Positions 1-7,109 of a stretch of 33,332 bases of DNA are shown one piece after another. Source of the stretch: Acidobacteriaceae bacterium (GTDB lineage Bacteria > Acidobacteriota > Terriglobia > Terriglobales > Acidobacteriaceae); NCBI GenBank assembly GCA_027306695.1, contig DAHUZH010000020.1, positions 5,134-38,465 of the forward strand, in the 5' to 3' direction. The notes under the pieces were generated by a model that was not told the origin of the DNA, did no database searches, and saw only the letters and a list, made by a program, of their open reading frames with translations. A program made the translations under genes and the position numbers. The stretch's first letter is position 1, and each line of letters opens with the position of its first letter.

Positions 1-198
1 CTCAATGGCCTGGATATGCCCGGCGCATTCCGCTTTTCGGAGGAATTCCGTGGCCAGTCCGCCGCGCTCCCGCTCGATGAAGCGGCAATACTGCCGGCGG
101 AGAAAGTACCCGGAATGCCGGGCGACCAGATAGAGGAACGCAGCCTCGCGCTCGGTATAGCCGACATTCTCAAGGATCGAGATTGGATCGTAGTCCAT
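1..198 (-). CDS. Conserved hypothetical mobile-element protein, C-terminus cut by window edge
   Basis: The ATG at 198 is preceded by GGAG, which overlaps the end of the upstream gene (its stop is at 203-201). The 66 visible codons run open to base 1 and read MDYDPISILENVGYTER, then an aromatic helical stretch with LYLVARHSGYFLRRQ and later GLATEFLRKAECAGHIQ. This resembles a conserved protein that I associate with acidobacterial mobile elements, whose start looks like a winged-helix or helix-turn-helix region. I cannot assign a function. Its spacing of two bases from the preceding winged-helix gene suggests one transcript. The frame is better supported than overlapping frames because of the ribosome binding site and normal composition. 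Confidence 0.6.
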   Translation of the reverse strand, partial: MDYDPISILENVGYTEREAAFLYLVARHSGYFLRRQYCRFIERERGGLATEFLRKAECAGHIQAIE

Positions 199-200
199 CG

Positions 201-1280
201 TCACAACTCCAGGATGTCGCACATGAGAGAGTGATCGTCTTCGATCTTGGCGCTGAGGGACGCGCGGTCGGAGGCCGAAGCGTAGTTGCGGAACCCGGCC
301 TGCGCCTTGCTGCGCAGATGGCCGGGATGGTAAGCGGCAGTGAGAACTTCAATGTCTTCATGGCCGCTACGCGACCCCTGGTCTGTGTCTTGATCGACCT
401 TACGGTCGAGGTCATACTCAATGCGTGCATCGGGAATCTGAATGGTGTCGTTTACCAAAGGAAGCTCAAACTGTTGGGCAACCTGCTGTTTGATCTCCGA
501 GAGATCGCGTCCCTGCTCGGCTTTCCGCGCGGCGTAGATGGCCTTCTGTACTTGCGATTTCAACTCGAAGTCGAGTTGCACGCGGAGATTGCTGCCACCG
601 TTTTGCTCGATGCGTTCTGCTTCTTTGAGGTAGGCGCGGTAAATCTGCGAGTCATGCTCAACTTCGCGTGGCTTGACCAACTCCGCATACACTTTCTGAT
701 CGGCGTGCAGTTCCCCCTGCCGGATGAGCAGATCGCGACCCGGCCTGGTGAGTGTTACGACCTCCACGCGTTCAATGGTCCGGCGCTTTTGATCGCGGCG
801 CAGATTGATGTGCCGGGTCTGGACCAGTCCTTTCCCCCGCAGATAGTTGAGATCGTTTTCGAGCAAGCGCGACTTGCCGCCGTAGATGGTCCGATTCAGG
901 TCTTCGACACGGACGACACGGAAACGTCCTACTTCCAGAAGCAATTGCTTTTCCTCCGGGCGGAGTTGCACGCCGATGGTTTGAGGCGGAATTCTGTCCC
1001 GCTGCATCCGGCGCGAGTCGGCGGCAACTGCACGCTCGGCAGGCTCGATGGAACGGCGGCGCCCTTTCGGGATTTTCTGCGACCGCCCAGCGCGTTCTGC
1101 GTGCGCGGGAGAATGGTGCAGACGATGGTCTGCTGCCCGTTCACGCAACGCCTGCTGACGTTCGAGAACCGGGTTGGGCGGAGGCAATGGGAAGACTTTC
1201 CTGCCCTCGGAATGCGCATCCCCGTTGGGAGCAACGTTCCGGTCGCGAGGCAAGTCCGGCAAGGAGAAGTCAAGCCTCAT
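201..1280 (-). CDS. Winged-helix (replication-relaxation-like) mobile-element protein
   Basis: A 359-aa protein. The first about 110 residues are Arg/Gln/Pro-rich and look disordered. Residues about 125-200 look like a winged-helix DNA-binding domain (RFRVVRVEDLNRTIYGGKSR, then LNYLRGKGLV and a basic wing). The C-terminal half is charged and helical (KSQVQKAIYAARKAEQGRD). This arrangement resembles replication-relaxation-type proteins carried by conjugative elements; the family assignment is inference from pattern only. The ATG at 1280 lies in an ATGA overlap with the preceding small gene and has GGAGGG just upstream, so translation is probably coupled. The stop at 203-201 is followed directly by the next gene of the operon. 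Confidence 0.6.
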   Translation of the reverse strand: MRLDFSLPDLPRDRNVAPNGDAHSEGRKVFPLPPPNPVLERQQALRERAADHRLHHSPAHAERAGRSQKIPKGRRRSIEPAERAVAADSRRMQRDRIPPQTIGVQLRPEEKQLLLEVGRFRVVRVEDLNRTIYGGKSRLLENDLNYLRGKGLVQTRHINLRRDQKRRTIERVEVVTLTRPGRDLLIRQGELHADQKVYAELVKPREVEHDSQIYRAYLKEAERIEQNGGSNLRVQLDFELKSQVQKAIYAARKAEQGRDLSEIKQQVAQQFELPLVNDTIQIPDARIEYDLDRKVDQDTDQGSRSGHEDIEVLTAAYHPGHLRSKAQAGFRNYASASDRASLSAKIEDDHSLMCDILEL

Positions 1281-1576
1281 GCACCCTCCGGTTCATCGGA
1301 GGAAACGGGCGGCAATGGAAATTCCAGTACCGCCTGCGGGGTCTTTTGTTTTTTGGAAGTAGCCAGCTTTTCTTCTTTGGCAGATTGCTGCCGTGTGGCA
1401 GCAGCTTCTGCCGACTGCTGGGATGCCGGCGATCTGTGGCACACCACTCTGCGGACGTCGTAATCCGCAATCTTGCCGAACGCATTCATCCTGCGCTCGG
1501 CCGCTTCGCGCATCTTGCGGATACGGGCGATCAAGTCCGGACTGCGATCGTCATACGGGCTGTCATGGTCGAGCAT
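1277..1576 (-). CDS. Small charged hypothetical protein
   Basis: A 99-aa protein starting MLDHDSPYDDRSPDLIARIR. A basic helical segment follows (KMREAAERRMNAFGKI), then an Ala/Gln/Lys-rich linker and a Pro-rich tail. I do not recognise a family. The start at 1576 is preferred over an in-frame ATG at 1603 because GAGG sits about 10 bases before it and it leaves a clean 4-base gap after the upstream stop. Its own stop overlaps the next start by four bases. Position and spacing place it in the same leftward operon as its neighbours. Confidence 0.5.
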   Translation of the reverse strand: MLDHDSPYDDRSPDLIARIRKMREAAERRMNAFGKIADYDVRRVVCHRSPASQQSAEAAATRQQSAKEEKLATSKKQKTPQAVLEFPLPPVSSDEPEGA

Positions 1577-1580
1577 GGTC

Positions 1581-1886
1581 TTATTCCTCTTCTTTCTCGC
1601 CAAAGCGGTGGAGGATTTCCTCCGACAACTCGCTCTGACCGGTATGGATTTCCTGGTCGAGATGTTTCAGTTTGCGGCCTGTATCGCGGAGGAAAAACTT
1701 GCGTTCGATCCAGATGGTGAGGCCAAGAATGTTGGCGAACAGCAGCGCGCAGTATGTGGTGATCGGTTGCAAGTACGCATGCACGATCAGGCTGCGCCAG
1801 GGCACGAGGAAGTGCATCTGGCTCATCAGGCCGAAGCCGAGCGCAAGAAAGATCAGTGTGGCGACGAAGACAGCATTGGCAATCAT
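1581..1886 (-). CDS. Small two-helix membrane protein
   Basis: A 101-aa protein with a first hydrophobic helix at residues about 2-20 (IANAVFVATLIFLALGFGLM). A second lies at about 38-58 (LQPITTYCALLFANILGLTI). It ends in a charged, probably cytoplasmic tail (EELSEEILHRFGEKEEE-like). No known family is recognised. A purine-rich GGGAAA stretch lies about 8 bases before the ATG. It is the first gene after the group II intron, so it would be read from transcripts crossing the intron or from a promoter near the intron's 3' end. A role at the envelope in conjugation is possible but unproven. Confidence 0.5.
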   Translation of the reverse strand: MIANAVFVATLIFLALGFGLMSQMHFLVPWRSLIVHAYLQPITTYCALLFANILGLTIWIERKFFLRDTGRKLKHLDQEIHTGQSELSEEILHRFGEKEEE

Positions 1887-1929
1887 GCTTTTCCCTTTCT
1901 GCCGCGTTCATTACGCGGCACATTCCAGC

Positions 1930-2563
1930 ATCGGGATAGGGGGGAGAGTCGCCTCTCCTCCCCTCCCACACCACCGGACAAGCGGGTCCGCATCCGGCGG
2001 TTCGATGAGTTGATCCCCTGCCGAACCGCACAGAGGCCGGAGGTTCAAAGAACGCCCCGCCGATGGTGGTTTCGCCGCTCGTCGAGTTCCATTGCAGGCT
2101 TCACCCGCTCCCAACTCGCTCAAGCTCAGCCCGAAGGCTGATTGGCTGGCGCATGGCCACGCATGAGACGCGCTTTTCTACTACTCCTTCTCATCGTTCA
2201 GGCCTTCGTCCCTTGCGGAACTACTATGCCCTCTGCTGACTTCTGCTGCACGGTCAGTGTGAATTGCTTCACCCTCAGTCCCGATTCCGGGACGTGCAAC
2301 AGATCTCCCGCGATAAGACTGACCGCCTTCAACGCGCAACCGCCGAATTTACCACCAGCACCCTTGATGGTTGTGGACTTCGCGATCACTTGCCCGCTCG
2401 TCCGGTGCCGTAGGCCTCATATTCGGTTCTTGTCCATCGGCTCGCGTCTTTGCTCCACGCTTCCTTCAGACCCCGCCTCGCGGCGACACCCTTGCGCTTC
2501 GCTATCACTTCTCCCCATCAGGATGTGAAGAGGACTTACACCCCCAAGCTGTCAATCATGCAC
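1930..2563 (-). mobile_element. ORF-less group II intron
   Basis: Read on the minus strand, the segment begins GTGCATGATTGACAGC and continues with GGGGGTGTAAGTCC. Later come GCAAGGGTGTC, GCGGGGTCTGAAGGAAGC and AAGTCAGCAGAGGGCATAGT, all patterns typical of bacterial group II intron domains I-III. Near the 3' end is a domain V-like hairpin (1968-2003; ACCGCCGGA pairing with TCCGGTGGT). After it comes a domain VI-like stem ending CCTATCCCGAT. About 634 nt are present and no reverse transcriptase is encoded, so splicing or mobility would need a maturase in trans. The 5' end sits 15 bases past a terminator-like hairpin, the known insertion preference of class C introns. The boundaries are inferred from consensus ends. 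Confidence 0.75.
1968..2003 (-). ncRNA. Group II intron domain V-like hairpin
   Basis: The minus-strand sequence GAACCGCCGGATGCGG, then ACCCGCTTGTCCGGTGGTGT, folds into a lower stem (ACCGCC with GGTGGT, extended by GGA with TCC), a bulge and an upper GCG/CGC stem with a four-base loop. This is the shape of the catalytic domain V. The adjoining 1930-1967 can form a domain VI-like stem with an unpaired A near its 3' side. Confidence 0.7.
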
Positions 2564-2577
2564 GGCGTACAAGAAAT

Positions 2578-2601
2578 GCGGAGAGGCGTCCGCCTCTCCG
2601 C
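2578..2601 (-). terminator. Intrinsic terminator after the second SSB-like gene
   Basis: A perfect 10-bp stem (GCGGAGAGGC with GCCTCTCCGC) and a four-base loop begin 16 bases after the stop at 2617. On the minus strand ATTTCTTGT follows, a moderate T-tract. It closes the ssb gene pair. The group II intron begins 15 bases downstream. Confidence 0.7.
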
Positions 2602-2616
2602 TAAAGAATGACGGTC

Positions 2617-2988
2617 CTACCCGTCATACTTCTCAATCACGCCAACCAGAGGGATTTCTAACCTCTGGATGCGCGTGGCATGGACTTCGTAGACAGGCGC
2701 GGTGAAGTTTAGCGACCCATAATGGTGAATCGCGAGATGCCCATCGATCTCGATGTAATCTCCCTGCTTCATGCCACGCGTGAAGCCGCAAAAGAACGGC
2801 CCAGGGCAGATGATCCGATACCATGCGGTGCGAGAGATCCACTCATTGGCCGGCCTCCACCACGCCCCCGACTCGACGCACAACGTGAGAACGGCATAAG
2901 CATCCTCGGTGATTCCCTCCGAGGTGGGGACTTCGGCATCCTTGCCAAGGAAGCCGCGCAGGGTGACGGTATTTTTGAAGATATTCAT
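2617..2988 (-). CDS. Divergent single-stranded DNA-binding protein paralog
   Basis: A 123-aa protein starting MNIFKNTVTLRGFLGKDAEV, with an OB-fold pattern like the upstream SSB gene: N-terminal strand NTVTLRGFLGKDA, central TAWYRIICPGPFF and MKQGDYIEIDGHL. It lacks the usual Gly/Gln-rich linker and the acidic DDDIPF-type tip. It ends VGVIEKYDG. AAGGAG lies before the ATG at 2988, while longer upstream extensions in this frame run antisense-like into the previous gene and are rejected. It is 32 bases downstream of the first SSB gene and looks like a diverged tandem duplicate. It may bind single-stranded DNA during transfer or replace host SSB; this is inferred. Confidence 0.7.
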   Translation of the reverse strand: MNIFKNTVTLRGFLGKDAEVPTSEGITEDAYAVLTLCVESGAWWRPANEWISRTAWYRIICPGPFFCGFTRGMKQGDYIEIDGHLAIHHYGSLNFTAPVYEVHATRIQRLEIPLVGVIEKYDG

Positions 2989-3020
2989 GATTGCGACTCC
3001 TTCCGGAGAAGGAACGCCGC

Positions 3021-3425
3021 TTACGCGGCGTCCTCCTCGGAGATGGATTCGGAATCCGCATCGGAATGCTGGGGCCGCGCCAGCTTCTTGACGAGGCTGG
3101 CCCGGACTTCCCAGGTGCGGCGCTTGATGGTGGATTTCTGCTTGCCGTTGCCGACTTCCGCATCGAACTCGGAACTGCGTAGCTCGCCTTCGACCTCGAT
3201 ATAGTCGCCTTTCTTGAGGCCCTTGGCGTACTCGGCGGGCTTGGCGAAACAGACGATGCGGTGCCATTCTGTGCGTGCGACCCACGCGCCGGTCTTCTTG
3301 TCCTTGTAGCTGGACTTGGTGGCGAGCGAGAGAACGATGACGGACTTGCCGTTGGTGGTGGCCTGGGACTGTGCGTCTTTGCCGACGAAGCCCTTCAAGC
3401 GGACGGTGTTTTCGTAGAGTGCCAT
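3021..3425 (-). CDS. ssb: Single-stranded DNA-binding protein (SSB)
   Basis: A 134-aa OB-fold protein: MALYENTVRLKGFVGKDAQS, then VIVLSLATKSSYKDKKTGAW, then RTEWHRIVCFAKPAEYAKGL and KKGDYIEVEGELRSSE. These match the strand and loop pattern of bacterial SSB. SSB coats single-stranded DNA arriving during conjugation. The C-terminal tail is acidic (DADSESISEEDAA) but lacks the canonical DDDIPF tip that recruits partner proteins. The ATG at 3425 has GGAGGAAATT upstream; an in-frame ATG at 3440 overlaps that site and is less likely. The gene is preceded by a long structured leader shared with the beta-class methyltransferase gene. Confidence 0.85.
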   Translation of the reverse strand: MALYENTVRLKGFVGKDAQSQATTNGKSVIVLSLATKSSYKDKKTGAWVARTEWHRIVCFAKPAEYAKGLKKGDYIEVEGELRSSEFDAEVGNGKQKSTIKRRTWEVRASLVKKLARPQHSDADSESISEEDAA

Positions 3426-3446
3426 GATAATTTCCTCCATGTTGGT

Positions 3447-3651
3447 TTTTGCCCGGATTTCACTCGGGACACTCTTGCGCGAAGCGACGGGAGGTGCCCC
3501 GCTCCCAAGTGCCAAGCGGCGTCTTTTTCGGAGGGTCTGGAAAATGTTTTTTGCGATCTTTGCACAAAAGATTTTCTGGAAACCGAAACCCGTAGGGCAC
3601 CGACTGCGGCGCAACAAGCTTTCCGCTTTTGAAGAACAATGCGCCGCAGTC
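3447..3651 (-). promoter_or_regulatory. Structured leader upstream of ssb (leader copy A)
   Basis: This stretch contains no convincing gene. It holds an imperfect 20-bp hairpin (3537-3556 with 3560-3579) about 110 bases before the ssb ATG. A perfect 12-bp inverted repeat lies further upstream (GACTGCGGCGCA at 3602-3613 with its complement at 3640-3651). Its sequence from about 3478 to 3597 aligns with 17088-17195 before the methyltransferase gene: shared GCGAAGC, CTCCCAAG, GCGG, TTTTCGG, the hairpin, ACCGAAACCC and GGGC. The remaining part to 4013 shows no clear feature. Confidence 0.6.
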
Positions 3652-4013
3652 TGTGAAGCAGAGACGCGCCGAGCCGCCGGGCGCGGGAAAAGCACCGAGC
3701 GAGTGACCGAGGGAGAGCAGGGAAAAACTGGAGGAATGGCGCTCGCATCGAAATCTCCGCCAACGGGGCGGCTGCTCAGGACGCATTTCCGGCAACCGCC
3801 AACGATCAAATTCTCTGGATCGCCGCAATCCAGAGCTACAACCAACCAGCGCGTGCAATGCACGCACACAGAACCGCATTCCTTCCGCAGATCGCCCAGC
3901 AACAGGGTCAGATATGGGCGACTGAGGTGAAGGTACACAGCAGCTCCCATCCGTTGTCGGCATGGCAAGCAACTCCGCAATGCGCCGCGTGGGAGTACCG
4001 TCGATCCTGCTCG

Positions 4014-5159
4014 TTACCGCTGGCATGGCGGTGCCTGGTTCCGATGCAGCACAATTTCGTGGACCGCCGCGATGCGTTCTCCGATCCAGCGCATGACCGG
4101 CACCGCCATCGAATTACCGAGCGCCCGGTAGCGAGGACCATCGGACGCCAGTTTGCCGCGGTACTCGACCAGCGTGTGGTCGTCGGGGAATCCCTGCAGG
4201 CGTTCGCACTCGCGCGGAGTCAAACGTCGCACGGCCATCTTGGAGTGCAAAAGATTCGGCGGCCGGTTGCTGGTGTCGGAGCTATCGACCTGTTTGCCGT
4301 AGGAAGCAGTCACCGAAGCGGCAACGGCTATTTGTCCATCGCCGTTTGCATGACTCGCGTCATGCCCCATGCCGCGCAGGGTTGGAGCGACATTGCCGAC
4401 ATCGGCTCCGTAGTCCTTCGCGGAGAATGCGACATAACTGTTGCTGCTGCCACCGGGGGTGGCGCGAATGCTGGCCATTGGCGACGGTTCCGGTATCGCT
4501 CCGCCCTCGCGCCCGCGCAGATTGAAGGCCACGGCCTGGCTGTTGGTCTGTTCCAACGTGTGCGCGATGTTGTCAGAGAATCCATGCCCGTTCGATTGCG
4601 TGTGTGCGGTGCAGATGGCAATCGGAATGAGAGGGCTGCCTCGCCCGGTGCCATCCTCGCTGGCGTCGAATCCATCGGCGGAGAGAGAATGCGCGATCAG
4701 AGTTTCCGTCTCGAAATCCTGTCTTCCCATTCCACCGGCGTTCAGGCAATAGGATATTTCGTCTGTCGACGAAAGAATGCCGACGCCTAACTGATTGCGG
4801 ATGAAACCGTCTTTGCATCCGGCGTCGATGGTGGGTGCGGTTTCTGTGAAGCGACCGACTGCAGGGCCGATTGCAACGCCCACGGCAGTTCCTTGCCGCG
4901 TTTCTCGGCGCGGCGGAGGATGCCCTGACAGGCACGACCGCTCAACCAATACCGCTGCGGCAGCTCGCCAGTCTCCAAGATGTCCGACAACGAAGACGCG
5001 GCGCCGTCGCTGGGGTACTCCGAAAAATTGAGCATCCAGGATTCGCCATGCGAGGCCATACCCGAGTTCGACCAGCATGCCGAGAAAGGTTCCAAACGTC
5101 CGTCCGTCGTCGATCGACAGGACGCCGGGGACGTTCTCCCACACCAGCCATCCATCCAT
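4014..5159 (-). pseudogene. Cytosine-5 DNA methyltransferase, 3' fragment
   Basis: The C-terminal part of a Dcm-like C5 methyltransferase, cut from its start by an IS110 element. Visible motifs are WLVWENVPGVLSIDDGRTF (motif VI ENVPG), QFFGVPQRRRRVFVVGHLGD (motif VIII QRRRR), a long variable target-recognition region with repeated APTI/APTL segments, then RRLTPRECERLQGFPDDHTL (motif IX) and YRALGNSMAVPVMRWIGERI (motif X). The coding sequence resumes near 5150; the open frame further upstream reads into IS non-coding DNA. The catalytic PCQ motif is in the other fragment, so this piece alone cannot be active. It ends at a TAA at 4016-4014. Confidence 0.85.
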
Positions 5160-5177
5160 GTAAGTCAAAGTCAAGAG

Positions 5178-5440
5178 AAAAGCGTGAGATTTCTGGGCGC
5201 GCTCCCGAGAGCGCGCAGTTCGTTGATGAATACAGTCGATTGCGCTTGTGTGCCTCTCGGCCTGTGGTTCCTGCTTGGTGCAGAACCATCCATCCATTTG
5301 CTGCCTCAGGCCCCGTAGAGCCATCGCAGAAGATTGAGTTTGTGTTCGCTGCCAGTCCCGAAACATAAGGAATGGAGCCTCGGAAGTTCCCTTCGTCGCC
5401 CCGGTTGGTCATCGCAGGACCTGGCAGCCTGCGCATCGAT
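5178..5440 (-). ncRNA. Candidate IS110/IS1111 bridge RNA
   Basis: This lies downstream of the transposase stop, inside the IS. An 8-bp stem (GCTGCCAG/CTGGCAGC, 5421-5428 with 5348-5355) encloses a loop that contains CCTTATGTTT, identical to the IS/host junction at 6605-6614. A 6-bp stem (GGCCTG/CAGGCC, 5307-5312 with 5259-5264) encloses a loop with ATGGATGGATGG, identical to the other junction at 5148-5159. A strong terminal hairpin follows (5197-5216, GCGCGCTC stem). Known: bridge RNAs of IS110 elements carry two guide loops pairing with target and donor. Inferred: this is such an RNA. Which loop reads the target is not determined. Confidence 0.6.
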
Positions 5441-5474
5441 TGATCCTGATGTTTTTCCTTTATCAGGAAAGTTT

Positions 5475-6506
5475 TTATGCTGCCGCAGTCGGCTTGAACT
5501 CTCCGGCAAGCACGAAATCCCGTTGCCTTCGCTCGACTGCAAGCATGTAAGTCACCAGCTTCCTGGCTATTGCCAGCGTTGCACGATTCGCATGGCCACG
5601 CTGCATCTCCCTGTCGCGGAGTAAAGCCATTTCCTGCGAGGACCTGGGCGCCAGCTTGGCTGCTTCTACCAGCACTCGCTGCAGATGTTTGTTCCTCTGT
5701 TTGGAAATCGGAGTCCGCATCGTCTTGTCGCCTGAACTCTTTTCGGCACTGCACAGTCCGCAGTAGCTGATAGCCTCCTTGATCGTGTGAAAGCGCGAGT
5801 AATCTCCGATCTCCAAGATCCACGTGAGGGCAGTGATCGGCCCTATCCCTGGAATCGTCTTCAGTCGCTTCAGCCGTTCCGATATCAGCGGATCTCGTTC
5901 CAGAGAAGTGATCAGGGCATAGTCCAGCCGTTGCGTCCGCAGAATGTGTTCGCGGCAGAGCTTCAGCAGTGGCCGTATGCTCTCGCTGATCTCGTCGTTC
6001 GAGGCCATAAGATCGGCAAAGTAGCCCACGTTGTGCAAGCGGTACTTGTCGTAGCTGATCCCACTCTCCATCAGCAGGCCGGATACCCGGTTCTTCATCT
6101 GGATCAGCTGCCTGATAAGCAGGTTCCGATACCGTAAAGTCCGGCGCCGGTCTCGGATCTCTCTGGAGACCATGTGACACTCTGGCAGGAAATCGCAGCG
6201 CAGGCAGTCTGCAATCTTGCTGGCATCGATCTGATCGTTCTTCTTCTTGGAAGCAGCGATAGCTCGCAGCATCAGTGGGTTGGCAACCTTCACCTTTTCG
6301 GCATGCGGAAGCAGATGGTCGTAAATCCATCCGGTAAACATCGTCGCTTCCATGGCGATGGTCCGTGGCTGGGGAACGGTTCGAAGCCAGATGTCCAGCT
6401 CGCGACGGGTTGAGCCGAACTTGCCTTCCTGATGCACATGACCAGCCACATCCTTCACACAGTAGCTGATCGTCTTCTTGTGAATATCCAGTCCAATGAA
6501 GTACAT
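5475..6506 (-). CDS. IS110-family DEDD transposase/recombinase
   Basis: A 343-aa protein of normal family length. The N-terminal RuvC-like DEDD domain shows GLDIHK (Asp7), AMEATMFTGWIYD (Glu53) and KKNDQIDASKIADCL (Asp91/Asp94). The C-terminal transposase domain shows the helix-hairpin-helix IPGIGPITALTWILEIGD, then ISYCGLCSAEKSSGD and ISKQRNKHLQRVLVEAA, including the conserved serine region of the active site. It catalyses RNA-guided cut-and-paste or circle-forming recombination of the element. The ATG at 6506 is the natural start and the protein appears intact, so the insertion may be recent and still mobile. Confidence 0.92.
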   Translation of the reverse strand: MYFIGLDIHKKTISYCVKDVAGHVHQEGKFGSTRRELDIWLRTVPQPRTIAMEATMFTGWIYDHLLPHAEKVKVANPLMLRAIAASKKKNDQIDASKIADCLRCDFLPECHMVSREIRDRRRTLRYRNLLIRQLIQMKNRVSGLLMESGISYDKYRLHNVGYFADLMASNDEISESIRPLLKLCREHILRTQRLDYALITSLERDPLISERLKRLKTIPGIGPITALTWILEIGDYSRFHTIKEAISYCGLCSAEKSSGDKTMRTPISKQRNKHLQRVLVEAAKLAPRSSQEMALLRDREMQRGHANRATLAIARKLVTYMLAVERRQRDFVLAGEFKPTAAA

Positions 6507-6612
6507 ATCGTCTCTGAGGAGCCTCCGGGGTTGTTCTCTGAATCAGCCTGATAGCTGAGTTCAGCTTTTTGTAACACCTCGCGCTCCTCCTCGACTTAGC
6601 ATTCAAACATAA

Positions 6613-7029
6613 GGGGCGGAGTCGGCCAGCAAGTCGAGCAAACTCGATGGTGAGGTTGCCACGCGCGTCATCCAGTCCCGCTCGCTTTCCGGCGATGGAG
6701 AAAGACTGGCAAGGTGTTCCTCCGGCCAGAAGGTCGATTGCTCCAACATCGTCCGCTCCTATCCGGGTGAAGTCACCGAAGTTCACAACCGCGCTGTTGA
6801 TTGGCAGCGCAATCACATTGCGAATGGCGGCAGCCCGGCGCTTCGCTTCCATGCGCGTATCGGCATCATGTGGGCTGGGCATATGCAGCGGACGCGATGC
6901 GCGATAGCGCGAGCGCAGCAGCCAGCAACAAAACGGATCGATCTCGGCGAATGCGACGGGTGTCCAGCCGAGCGGCTGCCATGCCACCGTTACAGCTTCG
7001 ATGCCCGAACACACGGAGAGATATTTCAT
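6613..7029 (-). pseudogene. Cytosine-5 DNA methyltransferase, 5' fragment
   Basis: The N-terminal part of the same Dcm-like enzyme: MKYLSVCSGIEAVTVAWQPL (motif I, AdoMet binding, with SGIEA), FAEIDPFC (motif II) and the catalytic GGTPCQSFSIAGKRAGLDD (motif IV, Cys in PCQ). It ends at FARLAGRLRP, where intact homologs continue into the RWLVWENVPG-like sequence found at the start of the 3' fragment. After this point the frame runs into IS110 DNA. The IS lies between motifs IV and VI, so no functional protein is expected unless the element excises precisely. The start at 7029 has only a weak ribosome binding site. Confidence 0.85.
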
Positions 7030-7074
7030 GCGTATAGGCCATGCCTTTCTGACCGTGCAATCCTCATTAGTCCT

Positions 7075-7103
7075 TTGACGGAATAGTCTCGATATGGAAT
7101 ACT
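7075..7103 (+). promoter_or_regulatory. Candidate promoter of the toxin-antitoxin pair
   Basis: TTGACG and AATACT are separated by 17 bp. The predicted transcription start falls at or within a base or two of the toxin ATG at 7110, and no Shine-Dalgarno sequence precedes that ATG, so a leaderless message is possible. Confidence 0.45.
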
Positions 7104-7109
7104 TGGGTC

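Larger units (their letters stand above)
5155..6612 (-). mobile_element. IS110-family insertion sequence (IS1111-like layout)
   Basis: It interrupts the C5 methyltransferase gene. One transposase gene (5475-6506) is flanked by about 100 bp on the 5' side and about 315 bp on the 3' side. Subterminal imperfect inverted repeats are visible: CTCCTCGACTT (6587-6597) and AAGTCAAGAG (5168-5177). No obvious target duplication is present, as usual for this family. The long 3' non-coding end carries a candidate bridge RNA, the arrangement known for the IS1111 subgroup. Ends are given to within about 10 bases: host coding sequence is recognisable up to about 6614 and from about 5150. Confidence 0.8.

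Noticed and set aside
183-1463. A 426-codon plus-strand open frame
   Set aside because: It overlaps two minus-strand genes with good ribosome sites and coupled starts; its composition is that of a complement frame.
2142-2528. A 128-codon plus-strand open frame with a hydrophobic start
   Set aside because: It lies entirely within the group II intron on the opposite strand; its reading reflects intron RNA structure, not protein selection.
3460-4026. A 188-codon minus-strand frame overlapping the end of the methyltransferase
   Set aside because: It crosses both hairpins of the ssb leader, has no ribosome site and is Arg/Pro/Ser-rich. A short stretch near 3910-3990 (DNGWELLCTFTSVAHI) looks protein-like but has no plausible start.
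4942-7029. A 695-codon open frame spanning the methyltransferase start, the IS110 element and part of the methyltransferase end
   Set aside because: It starts as the true methyltransferase, but after about 6613 it runs out of frame through the IS and re-enters the 3' fragment in the wrong frame; the IS transposase is coded in another frame.
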